This document shows, one piece after another, positions 1 through 8,796 of a DNA stretch of 64,000 nt; the stretch's first letter is position 1, and each line of letters opens with the position of its first letter. A program made the position numbers and the translations under genes. Source of the stretch: Lactiplantibacillus plantarum. GTDB taxonomy: Bacteria > Bacillota > Bacilli > Lactobacillales > Lactobacillaceae. Where the stretch lies: NCBI RefSeq assembly GCF_014131735.1, contig NZ_CP039121.1:1178001-1242000 (forward strand). Reading direction: 5' to 3'. Under the pieces are notes generated by a model. It saw only the letters and a program-made list of their open reading frames with translations. It did not search any database and had not been told where the DNA came from.

Positions 1-3000
1 GTGGAAAAAACTGGGCTATTATGGGGATTACGTTGGTTTCATTGGGGGTAGGTACTGTTACTATGACACGGGCCGCCGCAGCAGATTCCGAAGTGACGAA
101 CGATTCAGCATCTCAACATGTGACGAGCATCTCTACTGATGCGTCTAAAAATCAGCATACGTCTAGTAATGTGATTCTTACAAATGATGATAAAAGTGTT
201 AGTGCATCAATTAATCAAGACGCTAGCGCGAGTGTTGTCAATAAGGCGGTCAGCGCAACTAGCCAAGAAAATAGTAGCGTTCAAAATACTAGTCAGGCAA
301 CCAGTACAAGCAAACAAGAATCCAGTAGTGCGAAAAATACTAGTCAGGCAACCAGTACAAGCAATCAAGAAGCTAACAGTGCCAAGAGTATTAATCAAGC
401 GACCCGTACAAGCAATCAAGAATCCAGTAGTACGAAAAATACTAGTCAGACAACCAGTACAAGCAATCAAGAAGCTAACAGTGCCAAGAGTATTAATCAA
501 GCGACCCGTACAAGCAATCAAGAATCCAGTAGTGCGAAAAATACTAGTCAGACAACCAGTACAAGTAGTCGGAAGATTAATAGCACTAAAAGCCAAGCCC
601 AATCATTAACAACTACGACTACGGGCAAAGCGGTTCGTGCTACCTCGACTAGTGTTAAAAAGTACTCCACCAAGACAAAAGTGTCATATAGCACATTGTT
701 ACAGCAGCTTCGTACAAGTAAAGCGTTGATCTCTGATGAAGCGGCCTTGACTCATGTAGACAAGGACAATTTCCTAAAGTATTTTAGTTTGAACGGATCT
801 GCAACATATGATGCCAAGACGGGAATTGTAACTATTACGCCCAATCAAAATAATCAAGTTGGTAATTTTTCATTAACCAGTAAGATTGATATGAATAAAA
901 GCTTTACATTAACTGGTCAGGTAAATCTGGGGTCTAACCCGAATGGTGCGGATGGAATTGGGTTTGCTTTTCACAGTGGCAATACAACTGACGTGGGAAA
1001 TGCTGGTGGTAATTTAGGTATTGGTGGATTGCAAGACGCTATCGGGTTCAAGCTAGACACATGGTTTAATAGCTACCAAGCACCATCATCAGATAAAAAT
1101 GGGAGTGAAATCTCATCAACAAATTCTAATGGCTTTGGTTGGAATGGTGACTCAGCCAACGCACCATATGGCACCTTTGTCAAGACGAGTAACCAAGAAA
1201 TTTCGACTGCGAATGGTTCTAAGGTACAGCGATGGTGGGCTCAAGATACAGGAGAGTCGCAGGCGTTAAGTAAAGCGGATATTGATGGTAACTTTCATGA
1301 TTTTGTAGTTAACTATGATGGTGCTACAAGAACGTTAACCGTTAGTTATACGCAAGCTAGTGGTAAAGTATTAGCTTGGAAGACGACTGTTGCCAGTTCT
1401 TATCAAGCAATGGCCATGGTTGTCAGTGCATCAACTGGTGCAGCTAAAAATTTACAACAATTTAAGTTGACTAGCTTCGATTTTCAAGAAGCAGCGACTG
1501 TGAATGTAAAATATGTTGATACTACTGGACATCAGCTAGCTCAAGGAACAGCTAATTATCCAGATGGAGCGTATGTCAATGGTCGGTACACCACTAAACA
1601 ATTAATAATTCCCAATTATAGATTTATTAAGATGGATGATGGCTCAGTTACCGGCACAAAAAGTTTAGATGCCAATGGAACCTTAATCCAATCGGGTGAC
1701 AATGGTACTGTTATCTATGTATATGTGCCTGAATATATGGCTATTGTCAAGACAGTTAACGAAACTATTAATTATGTTGATGAAAATGGTCATGCGTTGA
1801 CCACTAGCTACACCGCCAATCCCATCCATATATTGACCGTGACGAATCCGGTGGATGGAACGACGACAACCTACTATTCAACAATTACAACATCGATAGA
1901 ACTAGATGCGACAACTGGTAGACCAGTCGATTCTGGATGGGTATTGGGTAATAGTCAAGATTTCGATGCAGTTACAAATCCACAAATCAAGGGCTATACA
2001 GTAACAAGTACTGATGCGCCTAATTCAGATTTGCAGCATGTGTCAGCGCAGACGGTTACTGGTGATTCTGGTGACCTTGAATTTACCGTCGTGTACACCA
2101 AGAATGTCCCAATCGTGGCAACGGAAAGTAAAACGGTCAATGAGACTATTCATTATGTTTATACGGATGGAACTACAGCCCACGATGACTATGTGGCCCA
2201 GCCCATCACGTTTACACGGACTATATTTACAGATGCTGTCACGGGTGAAAAGACATATGGGGGTTGGTCGGCAGCGCAACAATTTGCGGCCGTGGATAGT
2301 CCAGCAATTAAGGGCTACACACCAGATCAGAGCAAAATTAGTACGCAGACCGTTACTGGCGATTCCAGTGACCTTGAATTTACCATCGTGTACACCAAGA
2401 ATGCTCCAACCGTGACAACGGAAAGTAAAACGGTCAATGAGACTATTCATTATGTTTATACGGATGGAACTATAGCCCATGATGATTATGTGGCCCAGCC
2501 CATCACGTTTACACGGACTGTATCTACAGATGCTGTCACGGGTGAAAAGACATATGGGGGTTGGTCGGCAGCGCAACAATTTGCGGCCGTGGATAGTCCA
2601 GCAATTAAGGGCTACACACCAGATCAGAGCAAAATTAGTACGCAGACCGTTACTGGTGATTCCAGTGACCTTGAATTTACGGTAGTTTATAAGGCTGATA
2701 GCACATCAACAAAACCGGTTAAACCAGAACAACCAACGATACCAACAACACCGACAGAACCGGTTAAACCAGGTCAACCAACAACACCGACAGAACCGGT
2801 TAAACCAGGTCAACCAACAACATCGACACAACCGGTTAAACCAGGACAGCTAACGACACCAGCAAAACCAGATCAACCGATGACATCTGATAAGTCGGTT
2901 CAAACAATAACCATTAAGTTTGTGGGTCAACGATTACCACAAACTAATGAAACGGATCAACAACATATGACGCTTAGTGGTTTATTGTTATTAGCCATGA

Positions 3001-3050
3001 GTGGCCTATTAGGTCTCCTTGGTATGGCTAAGCGACAGCACAAAGAGTAG
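1..3050 (+). CDS. msa: Mannose-specific-adhesin-like LPxTG mucus-binding surface protein (5' end outside window)
   Basis: Cell-wall-anchored adhesin. The reading frame is open from base 3: before the first ATG (base 21) it encodes GKNWAI, which matches the tail of a KxYKxGKxW-type signal peptide, so the true start lies upstream and the ATG at 21 is internal. Numbering from that ATG: a Ser/Thr/Asn-rich repeat stalk (about 85-190), an L-type-lectin-like domain (about 250-488), a MucBP-like module (about 493-573), one divergent Mub-type module (574-695), two nearly identical 99-residue Mub repeats, a Pro/Thr-rich wall spanner with PVKPGQPT-type repeats, the sortase motif LPQTNE (972-977), a hydrophobic helix and a basic tail. 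LPQTxE is the usual sortase motif in this species. The lectin plus Mub layout matches the mannose adhesin of L. plantarum from memory; mannose binding itself is inferred. Confidence 0.85.
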   Translation, partial: GKNWAIMGITLVSLGVGTVTMTRAAAADSEVTNDSASQHVTSISTDASKNQHTSSNVILTNDDKSVSASINQDASASVVNKAVSATSQENSSVQNTSQATSTSKQESSSAKNTSQATSTSNQEANSAKSINQATRTSNQESSSTKNTSQTTSTSNQEANSAKSINQATRTSNQESSSAKNTSQTTSTSSRKINSTKSQAQSLTTTTTGKAVRATSTSVKKYSTKTKVSYSTLLQQLRTSKALISDEAALTHVDKDNFLKYFSLNGSATYDAKTGIVTITPNQNNQVGNFSLTSKIDMNKSFTLTGQVNLGSNPNGADGIGFAFHSGNTTDVGNAGGNLGIGGLQDAIGFKLDTWFNSYQAPSSDKNGSEISSTNSNGFGWNGDSANAPYGTFVKTSNQEISTANGSKVQRWWAQDTGESQALSKADIDGNFHDFVVNYDGATRTLTVSYTQASGKVLAWKTTVASSYQAMAMVVSASTGAAKNLQQFKLTSFDFQEAATVNVKYVDTTGHQLAQGTANYPDGAYVNGRYTTKQLIIPNYRFIKMDDGSVTGTKSLDANGTLIQSGDNGTVIYVYVPEYMAIVKTVNETINYVDENGHALTTSYTANPIHILTVTNPVDGTTTTYYSTITTSIELDATTGRPVDSGWVLGNSQDFDAVTNPQIKGYTVTSTDAPNSDLQHVSAQTVTGDSGDLEFTVVYTKNVPIVATESKTVNETIHYVYTDGTTAHDDYVAQPITFTRTIFTDAVTGEKTYGGWSAAQQFAAVDSPAIKGYTPDQSKISTQTVTGDSSDLEFTIVYTKNAPTVTTESKTVNETIHYVYTDGTIAHDDYVAQPITFTRTVSTDAVTGEKTYGGWSAAQQFAAVDSPAIKGYTPDQSKISTQTVTGDSSDLEFTVVYKADSTSTKPVKPEQPTIPTTPTEPVKPGQPTTPTEPVKPGQPTTSTQPVKPGQLTTPAKPDQPMTSDKSVQTITIKFVGQRLPQTNETDQQHMTLSGLLLLAMSGLLGLLGMAKRQHKE
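336..575 (+). repeat. Tandem 102-nt repeats in the adhesin stalk
   Basis: Two near-identical 102-nt units (336-437 and 438-539) and the start of a third encode a 34-residue Ser/Thr/Asn/Gln-rich unit. Period is in frame, so recombination would lengthen or shorten the stalk without breaking the protein. Confidence 0.85.
2121..2700 (+). repeat. Two 297-nt direct repeats encoding Mub modules
   Basis: The stretch beginning at 2121 recurs at 2418 with only scattered substitutions, giving a 99-codon in-frame period. Near identity at DNA level indicates recent duplication or gene conversion. Confidence 0.85.
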
Positions 3051-3061
3051 GGCAGAAGTAT

Positions 3062-3502
3062 ATGCTAAATCATCAACAAATCAAAGCCCAGTTTGAAAGT
3101 TTAGAAACACTACAATCTATTCAGAAGCAAGTGCACCAAATGTCAATACAAGGACTTGTAACAACCGGGATTTCCATGCGTGAGTGGGAAGTATTAGTCT
3201 ATCTTGAGCAACATGAACAAGCTAGTGCTAGTGAGTTAGCAAAAGTATTCAAGGTCACTCGCACACTAATTTCTAGGAATACTTGGCATCTCATTCAAGA
3301 TAATTTGATTCAGCCACAAATTGATCAAAGCGATCGACGAATAGTTTGGTTGTCATTGACTACTACTGGTCAAGAAACTATTGGGAAAGTTGCTCGGCAA
3401 ATACAGGCAAATCTACAAGCTTTTGATTGTAATCACGAACTGGCTACATTAATGAAACAGCTCAGATACTTAAAGCAACAGTTAATTATACTAAACAACT
3501 AA
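3062..3502 (+). CDS. MarR-family transcriptional regulator
   Basis: 146-residue winged-helix protein. A MarR-type fold is read from the recognition helix region ASELAKVFKVTRTLISRN (about 55-75) followed by a wing with SDRRIVWLSLTTTG (about 92-106). It starts only 11 bases after the adhesin stop and there is no terminator between them, so the two are probably cotranscribed, which suggests a regulator of adhesin or wall-surface expression. The ligand is unknown. A strong bidirectional terminator follows. Confidence 0.75.
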   Translation: MLNHQQIKAQFESLETLQSIQKQVHQMSIQGLVTTGISMREWEVLVYLEQHEQASASELAKVFKVTRTLISRNTWHLIQDNLIQPQIDQSDRRIVWLSLTTTGQETIGKVARQIQANLQAFDCNHELATLMKQLRYLKQQLIILNN

Positions 3503-3513
3503 AAAGCAACCCT

Positions 3514-3558
3514 AAAGTGCCCCATAAATTGGATTTACTCCAATTTATGGGGCACTTT
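3514..3558. terminator. Bidirectional hairpin between convergent genes
   Basis: Perfect 20-bp stem (3514-3533 with 3539-3558) around a 5-base loop, placed between the MarR gene and the flippase gene, which converge. Flanking T-runs are weak on the plus side; a T-run lies a few bases beyond the stem on the minus strand. Confidence 0.8.
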
Positions 3559-3631
3559 AATCTCAAAGACCCAATAACTTATTTAACTTTGTTGGGCCTT
3601 TGTAATTGATGTATAGAGACGACATATGAAG

Positions 3632-5053
3632 TTAATGAAGATTGTTGCGTAATTTGATAGCGTTGCGTAATACAGGCGGTTGTAATAGTAATATCAGTCC
3701 AAGATACAATAAGACACCTACACCAATTTGTAAACAAAGGTTTAAGTAGGAAGCTGTCATGGTGACGTTTAGGCGAAATACAAATGTAAACATTAATCCA
3801 CCAGCAAGTGTGTATTTCCAAATTCCAGTAAATAGAGATTGCGCATGCAAGACATGTCGAGTGATGAATAGTTGGTAGCCAGTGACACAAACTTCCGAAA
3901 TCAAAGTGGCGCACATGGCACCGGCCACGCCCCAAAACCAAATAAGTGGGATGTTGCAAGCGATGTTGACGAGGGCCCCGATAGTGACGGAAATCGTATA
4001 GGTCTTAGTCTGCTTAGTCGGTAGCAGAAACTGCTGACCAAGCACGTTGCTCATCCCAATTAGGATGATGACGGGTGCCTCAATCATCAACAGTCGGTCG
4101 ACTGCCCCAAATGCCCGTCCAAAAAATAGGGGTGCGAGCGTCGTTGCGACCGCTGCCACGCCGAGAGCCATTGGAATCGCAATCGCGAGCACAAAGTCAA
4201 AGGACATGTATAAGTATTGTTTGACGCGTTCAAGTTGTTGCTTCATGAAGAGGTTGGCAATGTGGGGTAACATGACTGTTCCAGTCGCTGTCACGAGCGC
4301 TAAAACGAGCTTGATCAACTTGTCGGAGTAATCATAAAATCCGGCGGCGGTTAGCGAATCCATTTGCCATAACATGGTCTTATTCAAGGCAAGGTAAACC
4401 GTCGTGGCGATTTGTGGCACGAATAATGCTAATGAGGGCCGCAGATGCCGAAAGAGATTCAATTGACGCCAGTTGGGCCGTTCGACACTATGTCGTAAGT
4501 ATGGCCACAGTGTCAGATTGCCCAAAACTTGTGAGCCCGCTAAAATCAAAATGTAGATTCCGGTATCTTGCCGAGTCTTCACGAATATGAAAATCGCAAT
4601 CACAGAAGCAATCTTGACGAGCATGTTACGGAGCACGGTTTTCTTGAAATCCTCGAGACCCATAAAGTACCAAGAAATATCAACAGCACCCGCAATAATA
4701 TAAAATGATTGATAGAAAAAATAAATTTGCAATTGGTGCTCAAAAAAAAGAAAAACTAAAAAGGCGAGATAAGCACAACTGATGGTCAATAACTGTAATA
4801 TTTCAATTTCCCAAAAAGTTTGTGAGCGTTGCCCCCGATTATCGCGAATAAAGGCAATTTCGCGATTACCATAAATTGTAATACCGACCGTTCCGAACAA
4901 TAGAAAGTAAGTAATGATCGAATTGGTCGTTGCATTGATACCGACGCCGGTCGGCCCTAAGACCCGTGAGATATACGGGACGGTTAGGAGGGGCGTTAGT
5001 AAAATTAAGAGGTTATACCCCGCTGTATAAAAGTAATTCCTTATGATTCGCAT
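3632..5053 (-). CDS. Polysaccharide repeat-unit flippase (Wzx/RfbX-like)
   Basis: 473-residue polytopic membrane protein of the polysaccharide transport (MATE-like) superfamily, expected to flip undecaprenyl-linked repeat units across the membrane during surface polysaccharide export. The N-terminus MRIIRNYFYTAGYN followed by LLTPLLTVPYISRVLGPTGVG is typical of Wzx proteins; about 12-14 hydrophobic segments follow. The start at 5053 is chosen over a longer frame because CAAGGAG sits 8 bases upstream of it. Together with the priming transferase upstream it forms the end of a capsule/EPS locus; no polymerase or other glycosyltransferase is visible here, so the rest must lie elsewhere. Confidence 0.85.
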   Translation of the reverse strand: MRIIRNYFYTAGYNLLILLTPLLTVPYISRVLGPTGVGINATTNSIITYFLLFGTVGITIYGNREIAFIRDNRGQRSQTFWEIEILQLLTISCAYLAFLVFLFFEHQLQIYFFYQSFYIIAGAVDISWYFMGLEDFKKTVLRNMLVKIASVIAIFIFVKTRQDTGIYILILAGSQVLGNLTLWPYLRHSVERPNWRQLNLFRHLRPSLALFVPQIATTVYLALNKTMLWQMDSLTAAGFYDYSDKLIKLVLALVTATGTVMLPHIANLFMKQQLERVKQYLYMSFDFVLAIAIPMALGVAAVATTLAPLFFGRAFGAVDRLLMIEAPVIILIGMSNVLGQQFLLPTKQTKTYTISVTIGALVNIACNIPLIWFWGVAGAMCATLISEVCVTGYQLFITRHVLHAQSLFTGIWKYTLAGGLMFTFVFRLNVTMTASYLNLCLQIGVGVLLYLGLILLLQPPVLRNAIKLRNNLH

Positions 5054-5214
5054 GAGTGGCTCCTTGTGGCAGTTAAGCAGTCTAACGTCGAATTTCTCAA
5101 CATTCAATTCATTGTATCACAGCCAATTAGCCGGTTGATAGTGGTTTTAACTGGCTAGGGTTGGTTATTAACAAACTTATTATTTTATAAATTAGAAAGT
5201 ATTTTTATTGTTAA

Positions 5215-5421
5215 TTAACTGCGGAGTGACATAGTTATATCAACGATAATTAAATTGGGAGACTGGCGTAATACTTGGAGCACCCCAGTGAGTTGTGTTC
5301 GTGTGCACTTATGATCAAGGACTGAAAATTTGGCCGGTAGGGTCGTGGAATCAATGATGATTGCAGGAGAGGGGAGATGATTTTGATGGTATGGCGAGCG
5401 AATGGTGCGTGGTGTGTTCAA
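5215..5421 (-). pseudogene. Possible transposase remnant (DDE/IS4-like fragment)
   Basis: A 68-codon frame between the two polysaccharide genes. The segment IIIDSTTLPAKFSVLDH resembles the first catalytic Asp region (DSTT) of IS4-like transposases, and the tail LIIVDITMSLRS is compatible with a continuation. No ribosome site, no partner fragment and no inverted repeats are seen, so this would be a dead scrap. Assignment is weak and rests on motif resemblance alone. Confidence 0.3.
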
Positions 5422-5435
5422 ATCAATGGGTTACA

Positions 5436-5479
5436 AAAACGCGCAACCAAATTCCCCCTTGAGTTTGGTTGCGCGTTTT
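5436..5479 (-). terminator. Terminator of the priming transferase gene
   Basis: Perfect 16-bp stem (5436-5451 with 5464-5479). On the minus strand it lies just past the stop of the priming transferase gene and runs into TTTTTG. Confidence 0.8.
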
Positions 5480-5490
5480 GTTTTTTATGT

Positions 5491-6168
5491 TTAATAAGCG
5501 CCATTAGGCTTGAACATAATGACCACGGTCTTGAACAGAATGTAGACATCAAATGCGACACTCCGTTTAGAAATGTAAGTTAAGTCTAACTTAACCATTT
5601 CATCAAAACCGACACTGTTACGAACGGTTGCTTGCCATAGACCGGTACAACCTGGCTTGACGGCTAACCGTTGTTTGTCATAGTCGGAATATTCTTCGAC
5701 TTCCCGTGGCAATGGCGGCCGGGGTCCAACTAAGCTCATCGAGCCTTGAAGGACGTTTAGCAATTGTGGTAGTTCATCAATGCTATACTTACGGATGAAT
5801 CGCCCAATCTTAGTTACGCGGGGATCATCCTGCATTTTGAACATGGCACCATCAATCTCGTTATCTTTAAGTAATTTTTCCAACAATTCATCGGCGTTGG
5901 AAACCATCGAGCGAAATTTATACATCTTGAATGGGACTTCGCCACGACCTAACCGTGTCTGCGAGTAGAAGACGGCGCCTTTAGGATCTTCAACTTTAAT
6001 CGCAATTGCAATTAGCAAGAAGAGTGGTGATAAGATGATGAGGCCTAAGAGGCTAGCGACAAAGTCAAACACGCGTTTAATGAACCGATAACCATAACGA
6101 CGATGCTGACGCCCGGCGTCAATCGTAATCGGTCTGATTTCTCGTTCCTTCAATTCCATAAGTAACAC
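5491..6168 (-). CDS. Priming undecaprenyl-phosphate sugar phosphotransferase
   Basis: 225-residue bacterial sugar transferase (WbaP/CpsE C-terminal family) that loads the first sugar-1-phosphate on undecaprenyl phosphate for surface polysaccharide synthesis. Visible signatures: a single N-terminal membrane helix (KRVFDFVASLLGLIILSPLF, about 30-55), then VFYSQTRLGRG and FKMYKFRSMV, and the catalytic end DELPQLLNVLQGSMSLVGPRP with a following PGCTGLWQ. It is the short form without the extra N-terminal helices. GTG at 6168 is chosen because GGAAG lies 6 bases ahead; an ATG three codons in is the alternative. Sugar specificity cannot be read from sequence. Confidence 0.88.
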   Translation of the reverse strand: MLLMELKEREIRPITIDAGRQHRRYGYRFIKRVFDFVASLLGLIILSPLFLLIAIAIKVEDPKGAVFYSQTRLGRGEVPFKMYKFRSMVSNADELLEKLLKDNEIDGAMFKMQDDPRVTKIGRFIRKYSIDELPQLLNVLQGSMSLVGPRPPLPREVEEYSDYDKQRLAVKPGCTGLWQATVRNSVGFDEMVKLDLTYISKRSVAFDVYILFKTVVIMFKPNGAY

Positions 6169-6281
6169 CCTATGCTTCCTTTAAATATTTTCCCCCGTAA
6201 ATCACAGCCAGGTTAATCTATTACTACTGTTCGGGTTACCACAAACTGACTATGTATGAACCATATTGATACAACCTAATG

Positions 6282-6310
6282 ATTATAGTACAAAATAGCT
6301 ATCAAGTAAA
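6282..6310 (-). promoter_or_regulatory. Promoter candidate of the priming transferase
   Basis: Minus strand: -35 TTTACT (6305-6310), 17-base spacer, -10 TATAAT (6282-6287), leaving a leader of about 110 bases before the GTG start. Confidence 0.55.
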
Positions 6311-7008
6311 TATGCTTGATACGATTAACTTTGCAGCCTTGCTAATCTCATTATAGCAAATATTGTACTGGAATAAACCAATATTTAAGCTGTAATTCTT
6401 TGAGGGTTAGATTTGACTAATTGAACTTTGGTTAACTATAATTTACCAGCATTTCACCCAGTTGCAATTATTAGCAACTTAAAAGCGCGCAACTGTTAGT
6501 AAAAGTGGTGCGTCGTAAAATTAGTTAATGAACAGAAAAAATATCAGCTACGTATTCTAATGAGTTATGGGTTTAGGCCTAATAATTGTGACCGGGATAA
6601 AATATGAGGGGAAAGTGAATCAATCTATGAAAAAATAATTGAGGTGATTATAGTACTAAAAACGGTATGATAGTGATGACTCTGCCAATTGGTGAATAAA
6701 TATTTGCTAAGCATTAACTATGTGTTAACCTAGCAATCGCGTAATTTAAGACATACGGTTAGAATAAGTTATAAGCTGAATGAAGCGTAAAGAGCTCGTT
6801 CTTATCACGGTCATTAAGTAGAAGATAGTCCAAATTAATGAATCTTTTTGTGGCTATGGTTACAATGGCTGCTGATATTGGCCCATCGTTCGAAAGTAAG
6901 CTGGCAAATTTTAGGTTGCTACGGTGGCTTTCTCGCGTGATTTCTCACACATTCCCTCTAGGTTTTCACCACCGTTCAAGGTACAATTAGATTAGAGCTC
7001 AAATTCAA
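6311..7008. other. Gene-free AT-rich intergenic region
   Basis: About 700 bases with no plausible gene, no terminator-grade hairpin and no repeat that I can see. It separates the polysaccharide locus from the sigma/DUF operon. Confidence 0.6.
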
Positions 7009-7026
7009 GTGAAAAGGATGTCCGAT

Positions 7027-7332
7027 ATGAATGACGATTGGATCACGGTTTTTCCCGCGGATTATAATAATTCGTACCACTTAATTTTGAAACGGGGGAC
7101 GGCCCATTATGCGTACTACTACTTTAAGGTTGATAAGCTAGATCAACGGGTCATTTTCTATGATGACATTGAGCGTAGCGGTATTTCAATCAAGACTCAG
7201 ATCACGCGGACGTTTATGCGGGCACTGGTTAAAGCAATTGATTGGCATCCGGTCGGTAACAGTATTATTATCGAGATTTACCCTGTCGACCGTCAAGAGA
7301 CGAAGGCAATGCGGCTATCTTGTGATATTTAG
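7027..7332 (+). CDS. Conserved hypothetical protein, about 101 residues
   Basis: Small soluble protein of unknown function starting MNDDWITVFPADYNN; no membrane segment, signal or known motif. The ATG at 7027 is preferred because AAAAGG lies 9 bases upstream; GTG at 7009 in the same frame lacks a site. Composition is aromatic-rich around HYAYYYFKV. It stands alone on the plus strand and ends at a hairpin shared with the convergent DUF operon. I do not recognise the family. Confidence 0.6.
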   Translation: MNDDWITVFPADYNNSYHLILKRGTAHYAYYYFKVDKLDQRVIFYDDIERSGISIKTQITRTFMRALVKAIDWHPVGNSIIIEIYPVDRQETKAMRLSCDI

Positions 7333-7377
7333 CTCTGAAGTGATTGCCAAGAGTAAGACGACTTTAAATGATAACCA

Positions 7378-7412
7378 AAGAATCCCCGGTCAATTACTGA
7401 CCGGGGATTCTT
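7378..7412. terminator. Bidirectional terminator
   Basis: Perfect 15-bp GC-rich stem (7378-7392 with 7398-7412) with a 5-base loop, between the convergent 7027 gene and the DUF2922 gene. Confidence 0.8.
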
Positions 7413-7433
7413 GTAATTGCAGGTAACGCGAGG

Positions 7434-7661
7434 TTAAGCCTTTGGTGCAGTGACGATTGGTGTCTCGATGGTTTCGACGTACTTAGCGGCAAGCGGTTCG
7501 GCGACTAAGTTTTCGCCATCCTTCACGAATAGCTTGGTGGCAGCGAGGTCCGCCATTGCCTTGCTAACAACGTCTTTACTCAAGTTGTCGTTGGCGTAGT
7601 GTAACTTCAAGTGGTGAACCTTGTTTGTGCTAGTCTTAAAGCTTAAGTCTAAAGTTTTCAT
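7434..7661 (-). CDS. DUF2922 small protein
   Basis: 75-residue soluble protein beginning MKTLDLSFKTSTNKVHHLKLHYA, the pattern of the DUF2922 family. A clear GGAGGAAGCGCCC-type ribosome site precedes the start. Function is unknown. It is the last gene of a minus-strand set with a DUF1659 gene 29 bases upstream and a sigma-like gene at the head. In Firmicutes these two small families are commonly found side by side, which argues for joint action. Confidence 0.8.
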   Translation of the reverse strand: MKTLDLSFKTSTNKVHHLKLHYANDNLSKDVVSKAMADLAATKLFVKDGENLVAEPLAAKYVETIETPIVTAPKA

Positions 7662-7690
7662 GGGCGCTTCCTCCTATTATTATGGGTGTG

Positions 7691-7903
7691 TTAAGCGATG
7701 GGTTGTAGATCGTAGCGGTAGGCGTTGGCCAAGTTAGCGGCAGTGAACTGGTCGCCCGTCAAGACTTCGACGATCTTGCCAAAAGCGGCAAGTTGTTCGT
7801 CAGTTGCGTCTTGGGCGATTGCGTTAAAGGTTTGCTTACGTTGTTCGTCCAATTCCGTAGTTGTTTGAACAGTCAGGGTTGCTTTTAACCAAGTTTTAGT
7901 CAT
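7691..7903 (-). CDS. DUF1659 small protein
   Basis: 70-residue protein starting MTKTWLKATLTVQT with the later segment ELDEQRKQTFNAIAQDAT and a C-terminal ANAYRYDLQPI, as in DUF1659. GGAGG stands ahead of the start. Function unknown; paired with DUF2922 downstream and likely transcribed with the sigma-like gene. Confidence 0.8.
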   Translation of the reverse strand: MTKTWLKATLTVQTTTELDEQRKQTFNAIAQDATDEQLAAFGKIVEVLTGDQFTAANLANAYRYDLQPIA

Positions 7904-8017
7904 GATGAGTTCCTCCTTGAATTTTGTGGTGGTAGGCTGGCCAGCTTACATTAATACAGACGGTTGAGCCTGACGATTTGTGCAAGGTTTGCCCAAACTT
8001 TTTTGACTAGCACCCAT

Positions 8018-8212
8018 TTAATCCGCAAACTCGGTGATGGTTCGAACGGTAATACTGATGAGCTTCTCAGCGAATAGTGGGGTCAGAATGGTAATCAAGC
8101 TAGTAAGGTCGCTGTCGGTCAGTTCGCGACCTGCTAACCAGTGTTGGTGGAACTGGCGTTGGTTAGAATTAGTTACTGTGAGCAGTACATGTGTGTTCAT
8201 CCAAATATACAT
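8018..8212 (-). CDS. Small hypothetical protein of the sigma/DUF operon
   Basis: 64 residues, beginning MYIWMNTHVLLTV. Start supported by GAAAGGAA 6 bases upstream. It lies between the sigma-like gene (35 bases upstream) and DUF1659 on the same strand. No domain recognised; the C-terminal half (LTSLITILTPLFAEKLISITVRT) is hydrophobic and possibly membrane-associated or a packed helix. Confidence 0.6.
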   Translation of the reverse strand: MYIWMNTHVLLTVTNSNQRQFHQHWLAGRELTDSDLTSLITILTPLFAEKLISITVRTITEFAD

Positions 8213-8247
8213 CGTGAGTTCCTTTCAGACTGCGACAGTCTTGTTAG

Positions 8248-8796
8248 TTAATTGGTGGTTTGTTGCTGGTAAAGCTTGTGGGCCTTGACGAGCAGACTGG
8301 CCCGCCAGTTGTAGACTGTTCGGCGGCTGACCTGGTGGCGCCGCATGATACTGCTAACGGTCTGTTCCTCGAAAAAAAATTCGGTGAGATAAATCCGCTC
8401 ACCTGGCCGACATTGAACAAGGAGTTCTGTTAAGAGGGCGGTTAATTGCCAATGGGTCTCTTGTTCGGTCATGGGATCAATGGTAATGGGCAGTGCGTGT
8501 TCCAAGTTGACTTGCGACTGGGTGCGCAAAGTTTGTTTACGTAGATAGTCGACAGTTCGCCACTTGATACGGCGAAATGCAAATTTACGAAAATCTGGTA
8601 AATTAGCGGGCAATTCGGGCGCGTAGTTCTGGTAAGCAGACAGCCAAGTCAGGTGGGCCACGGTTACACAATCTTCGAATTGCGGGTGGTATTTGGTGAC
8701 TTGGGCGGCTTTTAAAGCGCCGTATAGTAAACGTTGGTGCTCGGGTCGGGCGAGTAAATCGAAAGCCATTTGATTATCAAAACGGTCAGCGTGCAT
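8248..8796 (-). CDS. Sigma-70-family-like RNA polymerase factor
   Basis: 182-residue protein with the layout of a short alternative sigma factor. A region-2-like part covers about 20-95 (FAFRRIKWRTVDYLRKQ, resembling the DNA-melting/-10 helix), and a region-4 helix-turn-helix lies near the C-terminus (VSSIMRRHQVSRRTVYNWRASLL, about 147-170). It heads a minus-strand operon with a small unknown gene, DUF1659 and DUF2922, and is divergent from a ComK-like gene. ComX/SigH-like competence sigma factors of lactobacilli look similar in size, but assignment to that group is only inference; a sigma-like regulator of its own operon is the other option. The ribosome site is weak. Confidence 0.7.
   Translation of the reverse strand: MHADRFDNQMAFDLLARPEHQRLLYGALKAAQVTKYHPQFEDCVTVAHLTWLSAYQNYAPELPANLPDFRKFAFRRIKWRTVDYLRKQTLRTQSQVNLEHALPITIDPMTEQETHWQLTALLTELLVQCRPGERIYLTEFFFEEQTVSSIMRRHQVSRRTVYNWRASLLVKAHKLYQQQTTN

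Noticed and set aside
207..602. Antisense and shifted frames of 130-140 codons over the adhesin repeats
   Set aside because: They arise from the 102-nt tandem repeat, giving repeated meaningless peptides; no ribosome sites.
2014..2685. Overlapping plus and minus frames over the Mub repeats
   Set aside because: Mirror of the 297-nt repeat in the adhesin frame.
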